Positions 1 to 9,457 of a stretch of DNA of 33,693 nucleotides are shown piece by piece. Each line of letters opens with the position of its first letter. Position 1 is the first letter of the stretch. Under the pieces are notes generated by a model. That model made no database searches and had not been told where the DNA came from. It saw nothing but the letters and a program-made list of their open reading frames with translations. Both the position numbers and the translations under genes were made by a program. Source of the stretch: Candidatus Hydrogenedentota bacterium (GTDB taxonomy: Bacteria > Hydrogenedentota > Hydrogenedentia > Hydrogenedentales > JAJRTN01); NCBI GenBank assembly GCA_024278275.1, contig JAJRTN010000095.1:1-33693 (forward strand). The letters run 5' to 3'.

Positions 1-890
1 GATAGACACCCGGCACGTGGGTGTCCACCACCCCCGTTACAATGACGCTTTCGCTGAGGTCGCCGTCCACGTTATCCGTGGCCGCGCCTCCCGGATCGGA
101 GAACACATCGCCGCATTCCACCGTGGGCGCGATGTCACCCAAAAGCGTGATGACCGGGGGGACGTTGTCCACCACGGTAACACTCCGGGTGGCCGTGCCC
201 TGGTTCTCCGAAGCGTCAAAAACAGAGAAGAACACCGTGTAATCCCCAGGAACCGACGTATCCACAGCGCTGTCATCCACGTTCACGCCGGGCAAGGCGG
301 TGTCGCATGTGTCGGTGGCCGTCGCGCCCGGGTCCACGTAGACATCGCCCACGTTTACCGTGATATGGGTGGCATCACTGATCTTCAGGTCCGCAATTCC
401 ATTCACCGTGACATTTGGAGCAACGTTGAGGGTAATCACCGGTGGCGTTGTATCCTGCACGGTGACCGTTCGTGTCTCGGTCGACGCGGCATTGCCCGCG
501 GCATCACTCACATCGTAATCGAGCCGATAGACACCCGGCACATGGGTGTCCACCACCCCCGTTACAATGACGCTTTCGCTGAGGTCACCGTCCACGTTAT
601 CCGTGGCCGCGCCTCCCGGATCGGAGAACACATCGCCGCATTCCACCGTGGGCGCCGTGTCACCCAAAAGCGTGATGACCGGGGGAACATTGTCCACCAC
701 GGTAACACTCCGGGTGGCCGTGCCCTGGTTCCCTGAAGCGTCAAAAACAGAGAAGAACACCGTGTAGCCCCCCGGAACCGACGTATCCACGGCGCTGTCA
801 TCCACGTTCACGCCGGGCAAGGCGGTGTCGCACGTGTCGGTGGCCGCCGCGCCTTGGTCCACGTAGGCATCCCCCACATTGACCGTGACC
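1..890. repeat. Duplicated DUF5011 domain pair, 525-bp period
   Basis: Nucleotides 1 to about 365 recur at 526 to about 890 with only scattered differences (for example the run starting gatagacacccggca at both 1 and 526). The 525-bp shift equals 175 codons, so the frame is kept and a pair of Ig-like domains has been duplicated inside the giant gene. The left copy continues past the window edge, so more copies may follow. Confidence 0.85.
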
Positions 891-3800
891 GCCGCCGGGC
901 CGTTAAGGGCGATAACCGGCGGAATCGTGTCTTCCACGGTGACGGTACGCTCGACCTGCACCGCGGAGTTGCCCGCATTGTCGGAGACATTGTAGGCAAG
1001 AACATACACGCCGGGCGAGGCCGTATCCACCGCGCCGCTCACGAGGACGAACTCCGTCAGGTCGCCATCGATATTATCGGAGGCCACCGCCCCTTCATCG
1101 GTGAAGGTGCCGCCGCATTCGACGGAGAGCACGTCCGCGCCAAGCAGGTTTATCACGGGGGGCGTGATATCGACAAGAAAGGGTGCGCTGAACTCGGAGG
1201 TATTTCCCTGGCTATCGGTCACGGTGGCGGTGATATTCAACCCTTCATGGGGCGCCACGTCGATACCGGAAAAGAAATCGCCCGTTGCGGCGTCGGCCGT
1301 GACGGAATCGAGAAAAAACTTGCCCTCATCCTCCGTATCGGCGAAGATTTCCACGGTTCCCCCGTTCAGCGCGGTACCCTCCACCGAACCGATGGCCGTG
1401 ATAATCGGCGCGGCAATGCCGTTATTGGCGCCATTGAACAACACGATTCCCGTGTCACCATTGTCGTGAATGGCGTTGCGCGAAATGGAATTGCCCACGC
1501 TGGCGGCCCCTTCCACTTTCACGCCCCAACCGGCGTTGAAGGCGATGGTGTTGCCCGCGCCCGCGGCCGTCCCGCCCACGGTGGTCGTACTCGCCCCATC
1601 ATGGATGAACACGCCGTAGGTTTCATTCCCAAGCGCGTCCCCATTGGCGGTAGTGCCGATATAGTTTCCCTGAATAACCGTATCGGTCACGGCGCCGCTG
1701 CTGCCGTCCAATTCAACGCCGTTGCCCAGGTTGCCCGCGATCACGTTGGCCCCATTTCCCGTCACGCCGCCGATGATGTTGGCGCCGGCCCCGTTGTCCA
1801 CGTAAACCCCGTTGCAGCCATTGGGCAAAGCCACGGCGCCCGCCGCGTTCAAGCCGATGGTGTTACCGGAAACCACGTTGCCGTCGGTACCCGCGCCGTC
1901 CACGATAATCCCGTTGCAACTATTGCCGGAAATGACGTTGCCCTCGCCGAGGTTCTCCCCGCCTACGTGGTTTGACGAGGCTCCCTGCCAAAGCACGACA
2001 CCGGTGGGGTTGGGAAGGGACAAGTCGCCGGTGGCATCCGTGCCGATATAGTTGCCATGGAGGAAGTTTCCCGTGGTGGAGCCCGTGGCGCTTTCAAGCA
2101 GGACGCCCGCGATGCCGTTTCCGCTGATAACGTTGCGTTCCAGCGCGTCTATCCCGCCGATTACGTTGCCCGAGGGACCATCACCAAGCACGACACCATA
2201 GTCCGTGTTACCCAGCGGGTCCGCGCCGGAAGCGGTGGTGCCGATCCAATTCTGCTGCACCAGGTTAAGGTCGGTGCCCGATCCGCTAATCGCCACGCCC
2301 ACCGTATTTCCCGAAATAAGATTGCCCTCCCCCGTCGAGGGGCCGCCCACCCAGTTGTCCGTGGCCCCGGAAAAAATACCCACGCCGGTGTTATTGCCCC
2401 AACCGATCCCGCCGGACGGGTCCGTGCCGATGTGGTTTCCCGCGACCTTGTTATTGGATGTTCCGGTTCCGTCGATGAGCACGCCAAAAGCGGTGTTTCC
2501 CGAGATGACGTTTCCGTTGGAGGGATCGCCGATGACATTGAAGGTCGCCCCGCCCGACACCAGGATGCCGCCGGCCTGGTTGCCGTTTACGGTGGTGCCG
2601 TCGTTACCGATATAGCACCCGCTGATCTGGTTCTCCATGGCGTCGCCCCCGCTGATCACGATGCCATACCCGGGGAATCCCACAATGGCAAACCCGGCGA
2701 CCCAGTTGGCACCGGAAGCCAGGACCAGGCCGTTCTCCGCGGAAGAGAGGTTATCACCACTCAGTACGACACCACCGCCACCATCCACGGAAAGTCCGCC
2801 GGTCAGATCGCTCACGGCGGGCAGTTCGCGAGTGAGAAAAATGGTGCCATCCAGCGAGAAGGTGATGCTGTCCCCCCCCGCCGTGTTGTTGGCCGCGGTA
2901 ATCGCTTCGCGCAGCGAGATGAAACCGTCGTTGCCCGGATCGACCAGCAGGTGCGCCAGGGAAGCCGTGTTTCCGTCCGCCACGTCATCCAGCGTATCCA
3001 CCACCACCGCGTTGGTGTTCGCGGGAATCACGGACACCGACAGCGTGTCCGTGTCGATGACGCCCACGGCGTTGGAAACCGTGCAGCGGTAAAAACCGTC
3101 CTCCGACAGGGCTATGTTGGTGAACCGCAGCGTGTTCGTATTTGTCCCCGTGGTCGTTGACGTATCGGACATGGGGGAAAAGGTATTACCGTCGGGGGAG
3201 AAGTACCACGCGTAGGCCAACGGCGCGGAGCCGCTCGCCGTGAAGGACATGGTGAATGGATCACCCTCCACGACCCGGCCGCCACCCGGCTGGATCGTGA
3301 TGGCGGGCGCTACAAGCTGGACACTGGTGCTGAATGGGGAAGTATCCCCGTTGCTGGTCTGCGTCGCGGTAAGGTAGAGACCATTCGTGTCCGCGAGACT
3401 CGCGGTACTGCTGAACGTGCCATCCGCCGCGCTGGCCGTAACGGTATCCAGGTGGATGCGCCCCTCGTCCAGATCGTCCAGAAATAATTCCACCACGGCG
3501 CTTTTCACCGCCGTACCCTCGATGGGCGGCCCCAACGTCGTGATCGTTGGGGAGTTCACGCTGTTGTTGGCACTGTTTTGAAGGAGAATGCCTTTACCCG
3601 AATGGGAATGGATCGCATTTCCGCGGACGGTGATGGTGAACGTATCCACGCCGTCAATGCGCACGCCATCACTCGTGTTGAAGGCGATGGTGTTTCCCTC
3701 GGCAGCCGTGGAACCGCCGATATTGTTTGCCTCGGCCCCGGAAAGCACATCGACGCCCACGGTGTCGTTGGGCAGGGCCGATGCCCCCCCCACGTCCGTG

Positions 3801-5629
3801 CCCACGCGGTTGCCACGCACCAGGTTGCCCGTGGTGCCCAAGTGCGCGATACGAATCCCCGCGCCGTCTATCGTCCCGTCGCCGTTCCCGGAAATCAGGT
3901 TGCCCTCGCCCGCGTTCGGGCCGCCGATGAAGTTCCCCGACGCGCCACTGTCCACCGACACCCCGATGACGGCGTTGCCCAGGGCCCCCGTTCCCGTGAC
4001 GTCGGTGCCCACGTAGTTGCCGAAAACATTGTTGCCCGTCGTGCCCGATCCGGTAATCTGCACGCCAAAGGCCTGGTTGGCGGAAATGAGATTCCCCTCC
4101 CCCGCCCCGGACCCGCCGATGGTATTGTTCGCCGCGCCCTGGTCGATGCCCACGCCCCCATAGAGGAGGCCCGTTATGGGCGTTCCGTTTCCCAGGGGTA
4201 ACGTGCCCGACACGTCGGTACCAATGTAATTTCCAATGACAACATTGTTATCCGTATTCGTACCGGAGACGAGGACACCGAAAAGACCATTGCCCGAGAT
4301 GATATTTCGCCTGCCTTCACTGCTGCCGCCGATGGTGTTTTGCGTGGCTCCACCGTCGATCAGGACACCATTGTTCAAGTTGGCAGCGGCGGTTTTACCA
4401 TTAATGTCCGTACCGATGAAATTAGCGCGGACTTCGTTCAGGGCGGTGTCGACCCCGCTGATCCAGACCCCCGATCCGTTGTTACCGGAAATAATGTTAC
4501 GTTCGAGCGAGGAAGCACCGCCAATAACATTGGACGTGGCTCCGTTCGTGATGGAGACGCCGTTCGTCTGAAAACCCGCCGAGGCCAGGCCGTCGGCCTT
4601 CAGGCCAATGATATTTATCCCCACCGCGTTGTTCACCGTGCCCGCCCCCGAGATGGCCACGCCCACCCCGCCGTTAGCGCTGAGGACATTGCCCCCCGCA
4701 CCATCCGTTCCGCCCACGAGATTGCCCGAAGCCTGGTTCGTGATCAAAACGCCATCGCCGGAATTGGGGATAGCCGTGCCCCCATCGGGCCCCACGCCCA
4801 CGTAGTTGCCCTGGATCCGGTTTCCCGTGGTGAATGCGCCAGTCAGCGTGACGCCGGTGTTCGTGTTCCCGGAGAGGATATTCCGCGCCTCGGCCACCGT
4901 GCCGCCAATGATGTTGGCGTCGGCCTGGTTCGCGACATACACCCCGTCACTATTGGCCAGGGCGGTGTTTCCGGCCGGCGAAATGCCAATGTAATTCCCC
5001 AGGATCTCGTTGCCGCTGGTGCCTGTTCCGGTGATGTAAACACCATAGTTGGTATTACCGGAGATGATGTTTCGCTCCGCCACCGTCAAACCGCCGACCA
5101 CGTTGTTCGTGGCGCCATTCTCAATGACCACGCCATGCCAGTTGCCCAGCGTCGTGCTTCCGGTGGCGTCCGTACCAATGTAACAGCCAATGACTTTGTT
5201 GCCCGTCGCCGTGGCCCCCGTCATCTGCACCGCGCCGCCCTCGCGAGCCTGCAAAAGCGTCATATCCTTAATCGTGTTTCCCCCCGACGTGATCCGCCAG
5301 ATGGAATCGCCGGAATTCGCCCCTCCCCCGGTAATGGTAATCTGACCGCCGCCATCCACCGTGGTACCGTCTTCCGTGATCGGCAGCGGGGATGTGAGAT
5401 TGATGGTTGCCGTACCCAGGGAGAAGGTAATAGTATCGGCCTGTCCATTGCTGTTGGCCGTAGCCAACGCGGCGCGCAGGGTGCCCGCCGTGTTGTCCTC
5501 TCCCCCCACGGTCACCACCAGGTTGGCGCCCTGCGCAATACCGCAAGCCAACATCAGCAGCGCTGTCAACGCCCCCCGAAGCAATCCGGAAACCACGCCC
5601 CTGCCATCCGACCCCGTTTTCTTGCCCAT
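2..5629 (-). CDS. Giant secreted beta-helix / Ig-like / DUF5011 repeat protein, partial (C-terminus beyond left edge)
   Basis: One uninterrupted frame of 1876 codons runs from ATG at 5629 off the left edge; I checked the frame at several points (GAT at 2998 and 1078, CTC at 58). An SD-like GGAAGGGA lies just upstream. Residues 1-35 form a signal peptide. About 36-690 is a right-handed parallel beta-helix of NosD/CASH-like repeats (recurring GNYIGTD, NIISGN and GVxIxG, near 47 residues per unit). About 690-770 is a linker beta-domain; 773-867 is an Ig-like domain (YAWYFS, EDGFYRCTVSN). About 868-1395 is a second beta-helix opening with a CSLREA-like SLREAITAANN; 1395-1485 is a second linker. 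From about 1485 on there are at least five DUF5011-type Ig-like domains (PPVI.L.G, DGDL, GVY..Y.VSD.AGN). The role is probably a cell-surface or adhesive protein; no enzymatic site is seen. The anchor must lie outside the window. Long plus-strand frames here are shadows. Confidence 0.93.
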   Translation of the reverse strand, partial: MGKKTGSDGRGVVSGLLRGALTALLMLACGIAQGANLVVTVGGEDNTAGTLRAALATANSNGQADTITFSLGTATINLTSPLPITEDGTTVDGGGQITITGGGANSGDSIWRITSGGNTIKDMTLLQAREGGAVQMTGATATGNKVIGCYIGTDATGSTTLGNWHGVVIENGATNNVVGGLTVAERNIISGNTNYGVYITGTGTSGNEILGNYIGISPAGNTALANSDGVYVANQADANIIGGTVAEARNILSGNTNTGVTLTGAFTTGNRIQGNYVGVGPDGGTAIPNSGDGVLITNQASGNLVGGTDGAGGNVLSANGGVGVAISGAGTVNNAVGINIIGLKADGLASAGFQTNGVSITNGATSNVIGGASSLERNIISGNNGSGVWISGVDTALNEVRANFIGTDINGKTAAANLNNGVLIDGGATQNTIGGSSEGRRNIISGNGLFGVLVSGTNTDNNVVIGNYIGTDVSGTLPLGNGTPITGLLYGGVGIDQGAANNTIGGSGAGEGNLISANQAFGVQITGSGTTGNNVFGNYVGTDVTGTGALGNAVIGVSVDSGASGNFIGGPNAGEGNLISGNGDGTIDGAGIRIAHLGTTGNLVRGNRVGTDVGGASALPNDTVGVDVLSGAEANNIGGSTAAEGNTIAFNTSDGVRIDGVDTFTITVRGNAIHSHSGKGILLQNSANNSVNSPTITTLGPPIEGTAVKSAVVELFLDDLDEGRIHLDTVTASAADGTFSSTASLADTNGLYLTATQTSNGDTSPFSTSVQLVAPAITIQPGGGRVVEGDPFTMSFTASGSAPLAYAWYFSPDGNTFSPMSDTSTTTGTNTNTLRFTNIALSEDGFYRCTVSNAVGVIDTDTLSVSVIPANTNAVVVDTLDDVADGNTASLAHLLVDPGNDGFISLREAITAANNTAGGDSITFSLDGTIFLTRELPAVSDLTGGLSVDGGGGVVLSGDNLSSAENGLVLASGANWVAGFAIVGFPGYGIVISGGDAMENQISGCYIGNDGTTVNGNQAGGILVSGGATFNVIGDPSNGNVISGNTAFGVLIDGTGTSNNKVAGNHIGTDPSGGIGWGNNTGVGIFSGATDNWVGGPSTGEGNLISGNTVGVAISGSGTDLNLVQQNWIGTTASGADPLGNTDYGVVLGDGPSGNVIGGIDALERNVISGNGIAGVLLESATGSTTGNFLHGNYIGTDATGDLSLPNPTGVVLWQGASSNHVGGENLGEGNVISGNSCNGIIVDGAGTDGNVVSGNTIGLNAAGAVALPNGCNGVYVDNGAGANIIGGVTGNGANVIAGNLGNGVELDGSSGAVTDTVIQGNYIGTTANGDALGNETYGVFIHDGASTTTVGGTAAGAGNTIAFNAGWGVKVEGAASVGNSISRNAIHDNGDTGIVLFNGANNGIAAPIITAIGSVEGTALNGGTVEIFADTEDEGKFFLDSVTADAATGDFFSGIDVAPHEGLNITATVTDSQGNTSEFSAPFLVDITPPVINLLGADVLSVECGGTFTDEGAVASDNIDGDLTEFVLVSGAVDTASPGVYVLAYNVSDNAGNSAVQVERTVTVEDTIPPVIALNGPAAVTVNVGDAYVDQGAAATDTCDTALPGVNVDDSAVDTSVPGGYTVFFSVFDASGNQGTATRSVTVVDNVPPVITLLGDTAPTVECGDVFSDPGGAATDNVDGDLSESVIVTGVVDTHVPGVYRLDYDVSDAAGNAASTETRTVTVQDTTPPVITLNVAPNVTVNGIADLKISDATHITVNVGDVYVDPGATATDTCDTALPGVNVDDSAVDTSVPGDYTVFFSVFDASENQGTATRSVTVVDNVPPVITLLGDIAPTVECGDVFSDPGGAATDNVDGDLSESVIVTGVVDTHVPGVY

Positions 5630-6208
5630 GTCGTCCCTTCCACCAGGTTGACCGCCGCTGGGGCAGCAAGCGCACGCGCCATGTGCCTTCCTTTTGATTA
5701 TAACCCAAGTCACGCTTTCCTTGACACGGCGAAAGTATTTGGCCAAAACACCAACAGATACTTCATCGTCGAAGTACTGCCCACTTGGTCACAAACAGGT
5801 GTTTCCCAAAATCGTGGGGCCCCGCGCGAAAAAGGCTCACCCCCATCGATGGCGACATCCGGGTCCACCACAACATCGTCGTCTCCCGCCGTATCACGGA
5901 GAACCTGGTAACACTGCATGACCTGCCCGAAAAACGGCGCTGCGGGATCAGCATCCAAGCATACCTTGGCTATACGTCTCGAAACAGATTTCCGCTTCAA
6001 ACAGCAAATGCGGTAACATCACGTGGTCCTAACCCGGCGCGGCCTGAACCGGGCATCGCCACCACCGTTCATGCCACGACCAACCGCAGCGATTCCCGGT
6101 TCCGGTTATGCCGGGCCAGGGCAACGTAAGTACGGCATCCTGCGCCGTTCAAAGCGGCTGGAAGCCGCTTCCGCTTCGGACCGTGAGCAAACTTTTGGAG
6201 TCATTCCC
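5630..6208. other. Intergenic region between divergent genes
   Basis: 579 nt without a convincing gene. It holds the -10 of the leftward giant gene. Near its right end is a perfect 8-bp hairpin (AAGCGGCT-GGA-AGCCGCTT, 6152-6170) about 40 nt before the start at 6209, possibly a leader structure of the rightward gene. Short frames on both strands here lack ribosome-binding sites and recognisable domains. Confidence 0.5.
5697..5702 (-). promoter_or_regulatory. Perfect -10 hexamer for the giant surface-protein gene
   Basis: On the minus strand TATAAT occurs at 5702-5697, placing a start site near 5690 and a leader of about 60 nt before the ATG at 5629. No good -35 is present (TGTCAA at 18-bp spacing matches poorly), so an activator or an alternative sigma factor may be needed. 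Confidence 0.45.
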
Positions 6209-7342
6209 ATGTCCGTTGTACTATTTGCCGCGGTAACACTGCTTTCCGCCGCAAAGGGTTCCATCATCCCGTCGACCGCCGTCACGCGGCTTCAAGTCGA
6301 GCCGCCGGGCAGTCCCTATGACTGGGGACCATGCGTCATGTTGGACGGTGGAATCTATCGCATGTGGTGGGTCCGCCTCGCGGGCGATGGAACACGGAAG
6401 TACACCTACAACGGCACCCTTCTTGACGGAACGCCCTTTGCCATGCCCTACCCGGATCGGGGCGACCGCATCTTCTACCTTGAAAGCGAGGACGGCCGGA
6501 CATGGGATTTCTCTAAAGCCCGCATGGTGCTGGCGCCGGCGGAGGCCGAAGGCGAGATAAACCATGTGGCGCGTCCGGCCGTGGTGAAGGTGGACGGAAC
6601 CTTCTATCTCTATTACGAAGCGTGTGGCGAATACCGCTTCTTCCAGGATGCGGAAGGCCGGGTGACCGGGTCAACGGAGTATCACAACCAGGTCTTCCTC
6701 GCCACCTCGAAGGATGGCGTTCATTGGACCAGGCACGGCGGCAATGAACACCCGAAGCCCGTGGTGGCCGCGCCCACGTGGAACAAGAAATCGGGCAAAC
6801 AGCGCTACGGTTTCGGGCAGCCGTCGGTTTATTACCGTGACGGTCGGTTCATCCTGCACTATGTCGATTCCTGCACCGGTCCGGGCGATTTCATGGTGCG
6901 CGTGGAGGCGGACAACCCCCGATTTGAAAACGCCCGGGTTTTCCCGAAGAAACTCAACGGTGCCAACGTGCCGGAGGGGGCCGTGGCCCGCTTCGCCCAA
7001 ACGCAGATCCGACCGCTGGGCGATTCGGAGTACCTGGTCCGTCCGGCCTACGAAACCGGCCGGCTGGGGCTGCTGCGCTCCACCACGGGCGTCTTTATGC
7101 AAGACGCCGGTGCCGTCCATCCCAAGGCGGTTTTCCCGCAGATCGCCTGCCCCGATCCCCGGGGCGCGGATTACCTGGAGCGCCTCTACCCCACGTTCCT
7201 CACCGATCCCCATGGGGAGATCCTGGTCCGGGACAAAAAGATGGTTATCTATTACAGCAGCGGCGCGGGCTTCAAGGAGGCGGCGGGTACGTGGGACCTC
7301 TTCCGCTGCGAAGTCGCTGTTTCAGCGTTGACCGTTGACTAA
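6209..7342 (+). CDS. Secreted five-bladed beta-propeller glycosidase-like protein (GH43/GH32/GH130-like fold)
   Basis: 377 aa. ATG 6209 was chosen over longer upstream frames because it has a GGAG 8 nt upstream and begins a signal peptide (MSVVLFAAVTLLSAAKGS). The body shows the blade signatures of furanosidase-type propellers: DWGPCVMLDGGIYRMWWVR, ARPAVVKVDGTFYLYYEA, GQPSVYYRDGRFILHYVDS and a late YPTFL...MVIYYSSG. By family analogy it acts on arabinose-, fructose- or mannose-type glycosides or binds them outside the cytoplasm; the substrate cannot be read from the sequence. A second propeller glycosidase (GH43, 8394-9365) lies 1 kb away. Family assignment inside the propeller clan is uncertain. 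Confidence 0.7.
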   Translation: MSVVLFAAVTLLSAAKGSIIPSTAVTRLQVEPPGSPYDWGPCVMLDGGIYRMWWVRLAGDGTRKYTYNGTLLDGTPFAMPYPDRGDRIFYLESEDGRTWDFSKARMVLAPAEAEGEINHVARPAVVKVDGTFYLYYEACGEYRFFQDAEGRVTGSTEYHNQVFLATSKDGVHWTRHGGNEHPKPVVAAPTWNKKSGKQRYGFGQPSVYYRDGRFILHYVDSCTGPGDFMVRVEADNPRFENARVFPKKLNGANVPEGAVARFAQTQIRPLGDSEYLVRPAYETGRLGLLRSTTGVFMQDAGAVHPKAVFPQIACPDPRGADYLERLYPTFLTDPHGEILVRDKKMVIYYSSGAGFKEAAGTWDLFRCEVAVSALTVD

Positions 7343-7479
7343 TCACGCGCAGGGCGCTTCGGGAAAAGGGTGACCGGCGGCGTGACCGGTTATCGTCGGG
7401 AATATCCATCCCCATTCCACGGGTTCACTTGGGCATGGATGCGCGTCCGGTCTGGCCGCGCCAGCAGGAGACTTTACCC

Positions 7480-7995
7480 ATGCCCCCACTCTATGATCCC
7501 GATCAGGTCCGTCCCATGTGGGAGGAACTGCAAAACGTGGGCATCCGCCCCTTGACCCGCCCCGAAGAAGTGGATGCCGTCCTCGGCCAGCCGTCCGGCA
7601 CGGTGCTCTTCGTGGTCAACTCCGTCTGCGGTTGCGCGGCCGGCGGCGCGCGGCCCGGCGTCACGCTGGCGCTCCAGAGCGACATCATCCCCGACGAACT
7701 GGTGACGGTCTTCGCGGGGATGGACCAGGAAGCCGTGGCACGAGCACGGGAGTATATGACCGGTATTTCGCCATCCTCGCCGTGTATCGTCCTGTTCAGG
7801 GACGGCGCGCCCGTATACGCGCTTGAACGGCGTCATATCGAACGCATGAGCGTGGTGGAAATCGCCAACGGTCTGGCCGGTGCCTTCCGCGAACATTGCG
7901 CACGCCCGGGGCCCTCGGTGCCCGCCGAGGCCTACGCCGCAAACGAGCACGTGGATACCTGCGGCTCGACCATCAGCCCCTACGAAGGCGACTGA
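7480..7995 (+). CDS. Bacilliredoxin, BrxA/BrxB (YphP/YqiW) family
   Basis: 171 aa. Start ATG 7480 has an AGGAG 8 nt upstream. The family hallmark Cys-Gly-Cys is at C50-G51-C52 within VNSVCGCAAGGARPG, followed by the conserved long helix and the PSSPCIVLFRDG strand. Members have a thioredoxin fold and reverse mixed disulfides of low-molecular-weight thiols on cytosolic proteins; in Firmicutes the thiol is bacillithiol. The next gene (DUF423) starts 7 nt after the stop, so the two are probably cotranscribed. The cognate thiol in this organism is not shown by the window. Confidence 0.9.
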   Translation: MPPLYDPDQVRPMWEELQNVGIRPLTRPEEVDAVLGQPSGTVLFVVNSVCGCAAGGARPGVTLALQSDIIPDELVTVFAGMDQEAVARAREYMTGISPSSPCIVLFRDGAPVYALERRHIERMSVVEIANGLAGAFREHCARPGPSVPAEAYAANEHVDTCGSTISPYEGD

Positions 7996-8002
7996 CCCCG
8001 CC

Positions 8003-8404
8003 ATGGCTGAACGCACGGGAAAAGCGTACCCCTGCCTCGGGACGGCCGCCGTGTTGGGCGGATTGGCCGTCGTCCTCGGTGCCTTTGGCGCCCACGGGCT
8101 TAAAGCCCGTGTCACGCCCGAGTACCTGGCCATTTTCGAGACCGGCGTACGCTACCAGTTTTACCACGCCCTTGCCCTGCTTGCACTCAGCCTGGCGGAC
8201 GGGCGTCTTTGGGCGTCGCGCTGGACCCGTGCCACGGCGTGGCTGTGGCTCGGCGGCACCGTCATTTTCTCCGGCAGCCTCTACCTGCTGGTCCTCACGG
8301 GACAGCGCTGGCTGGGGGCCATTACCCCCATCGGCGGCGTAGCCTTTATCGCGGGATGGACCGTCCTGATTTTCGCCGCCCGCACCGCCCGCCCTACGGC
8401 TTGA
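8003..8404 (+). CDS. DUF423 family inner-membrane protein
   Basis: 133 aa; ATG 8003 lies 7 nt after the bacilliredoxin stop. Four hydrophobic segments are visible (about 10-30, 45-65, 75-95 and 105-125). The family signature GAFGAHGLK near the N-terminus and the FYHALALLAL segment match the DUF423/YgdD family of small membrane proteins of unknown function. The stop codon overlaps the end of the convergent GH43 gene by 11 bp. Confidence 0.85.
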   Translation: MAERTGKAYPCLGTAAVLGGLAVVLGAFGAHGLKARVTPEYLAIFETGVRYQFYHALALLALSLADGRLWASRWTRATAWLWLGGTVIFSGSLYLLVLTGQRWLGAITPIGGVAFIAGWTVLIFAARTARPTA

Positions 8405-9365
8405 GTTCCAGCGTGTCTTCTTTCACCCTCACCTCGGCGAAAGCAGCCCGCTCCCGGGGCGATTGGTTGGGCCGATGGAAGGTGAACATAAGGCGGCCAT
8501 CGAAAGCCTTGAACAACATTCCGTGCCCGCCGTCACCCGAAAGCAACGGTTTATCCAACTGGACCCACGGCCCGAGAATGCTCCCGCTGTCCGACCGCGC
8601 CAGGGCCTCGACGTAGCCCTTTTCGTCGAAGCTCGCCCACAGCATGAGCAGCTTCCCATTCGCCAGGCGATACATGAACGGCCCGTCCGTGACAAAGGCA
8701 TTGTTGGACCGAACCGGTTTAACCCACTTGGCCGCTGAAGCATGGAACAGCGTCACCGGATCGCCCACGGCCTTCTTCAGATCGTCGCTCAGGCGCACCG
8801 CGCAAATGGCCCCGTCGTCAATCTGGACCCACTCATGGCAGAACACCATCCACGGCTTGTCCTCGGGGTCCACGTAGAGCGTCCCGTCCAGGCATTCCCA
8901 CGCCGCCGGGGTTACCGGTCCCTCGCTGTGTGGCCTGTAGGGACCCTGCACCCGGTACGCCACCAGGATTTGCGTGCCCCGGCGGCGTTCCGGCGATTTG
9001 AAAGTGGCGAACATATAGTACCTGCCCCGCCAGGCATGTACCTCCGGCGCCCAATACTCCTTACGTGACCAGAAGTCCGCCTCAGGTTGGAAGGCCACGA
9101 AAGGACCTTCCCAATGGGTGAGGTCGGCACTCCGGTAACAGTCGAAACGGGCACTCGTGTTATAGCCGGCCGACCGCAAGGTAGTCGTCCCAAACAAATA
9201 ATAGGTCTTCTCCGCCGGCACGGGCACGATATAGGGATCTCGAACTCGGATATCCCGCGTCATCAGCATGGTTTTTCCCTTCTCCGCGTTTTCCGCCCCG
9301 TCCGCGACACAGGCGATAAGCAACGCCACCGCGATGCCGAACCGGTGGCAGGTTGAAAGAGCCAT
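8394..9365 (-). CDS. Secreted glycoside hydrolase family 43 protein
   Basis: 323 aa. ATG 9365 has an upstream GGGAG. Residues 1-24 look like a signal peptide. The five-bladed propeller has the GH43 landmarks RDPY (general-base candidate D43), YWAPEV (105-109), DGTLYVD (pKa-modulator candidate D160) and a late GGHGMLF. The usual EGP motif reads TDGP (D227), so the acid may instead be E178 in CHEWVQ. Expected substrates are arabinan or xylan side chains. It is convergent with DUF423; its start faces the SUI1-like gene across about 90 bp. Confidence 0.85.
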   Translation of the reverse strand: MALSTCHRFGIAVALLIACVADGAENAEKGKTMLMTRDIRVRDPYIVPVPAEKTYYLFGTTTLRSAGYNTSARFDCYRSADLTHWEGPFVAFQPEADFWSRKEYWAPEVHAWRGRYYMFATFKSPERRRGTQILVAYRVQGPYRPHSEGPVTPAAWECLDGTLYVDPEDKPWMVFCHEWVQIDDGAICAVRLSDDLKKAVGDPVTLFHASAAKWVKPVRSNNAFVTDGPFMYRLANGKLLMLWASFDEKGYVEALARSDSGSILGPWVQLDKPLLSGDGGHGMLFKAFDGRLMFTFHRPNQSPRERAAFAEVRVKEDTLELKP

Positions 9366-9393
9366 GACGTTCGTTCTCCCTTCCCAGGCAGTG

Positions 9394-9400
9394 TATTATA
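9394..9400. promoter_or_regulatory. Overlapping divergent -10 elements
   Basis: TATTATA at 9394-9400 reads as TATAAT on the minus strand (9400-9395), toward the GH43 gene, and as TATTAT on the plus strand, toward the SUI1-like gene. No clear -35 on either side. A 7-bp hairpin (CCGTGCC/GGCACGG, 9413-9432) follows on the SUI1 side. Confidence 0.4.
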
Positions 9401-9457
9401 GCGCAAGGTCGCCCGTGCCCTGCGCGGCACGGCAGGAACCCGATTCAAGGCAGGAAG

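Noticed and set aside
854-5911. Long plus-strand open frames (373, 367 and 523 codons) opposite the giant gene
   Set aside because: They are antisense shadows of a continuous 1876-codon minus-strand frame with a signal peptide and clear repeat domains; their compositions are His/Arg/Gly-rich without domains.
5710-6000. 96-codon minus-strand frame upstream of the giant gene
   Set aside because: TTG start, no ribosome-binding site, no domain.
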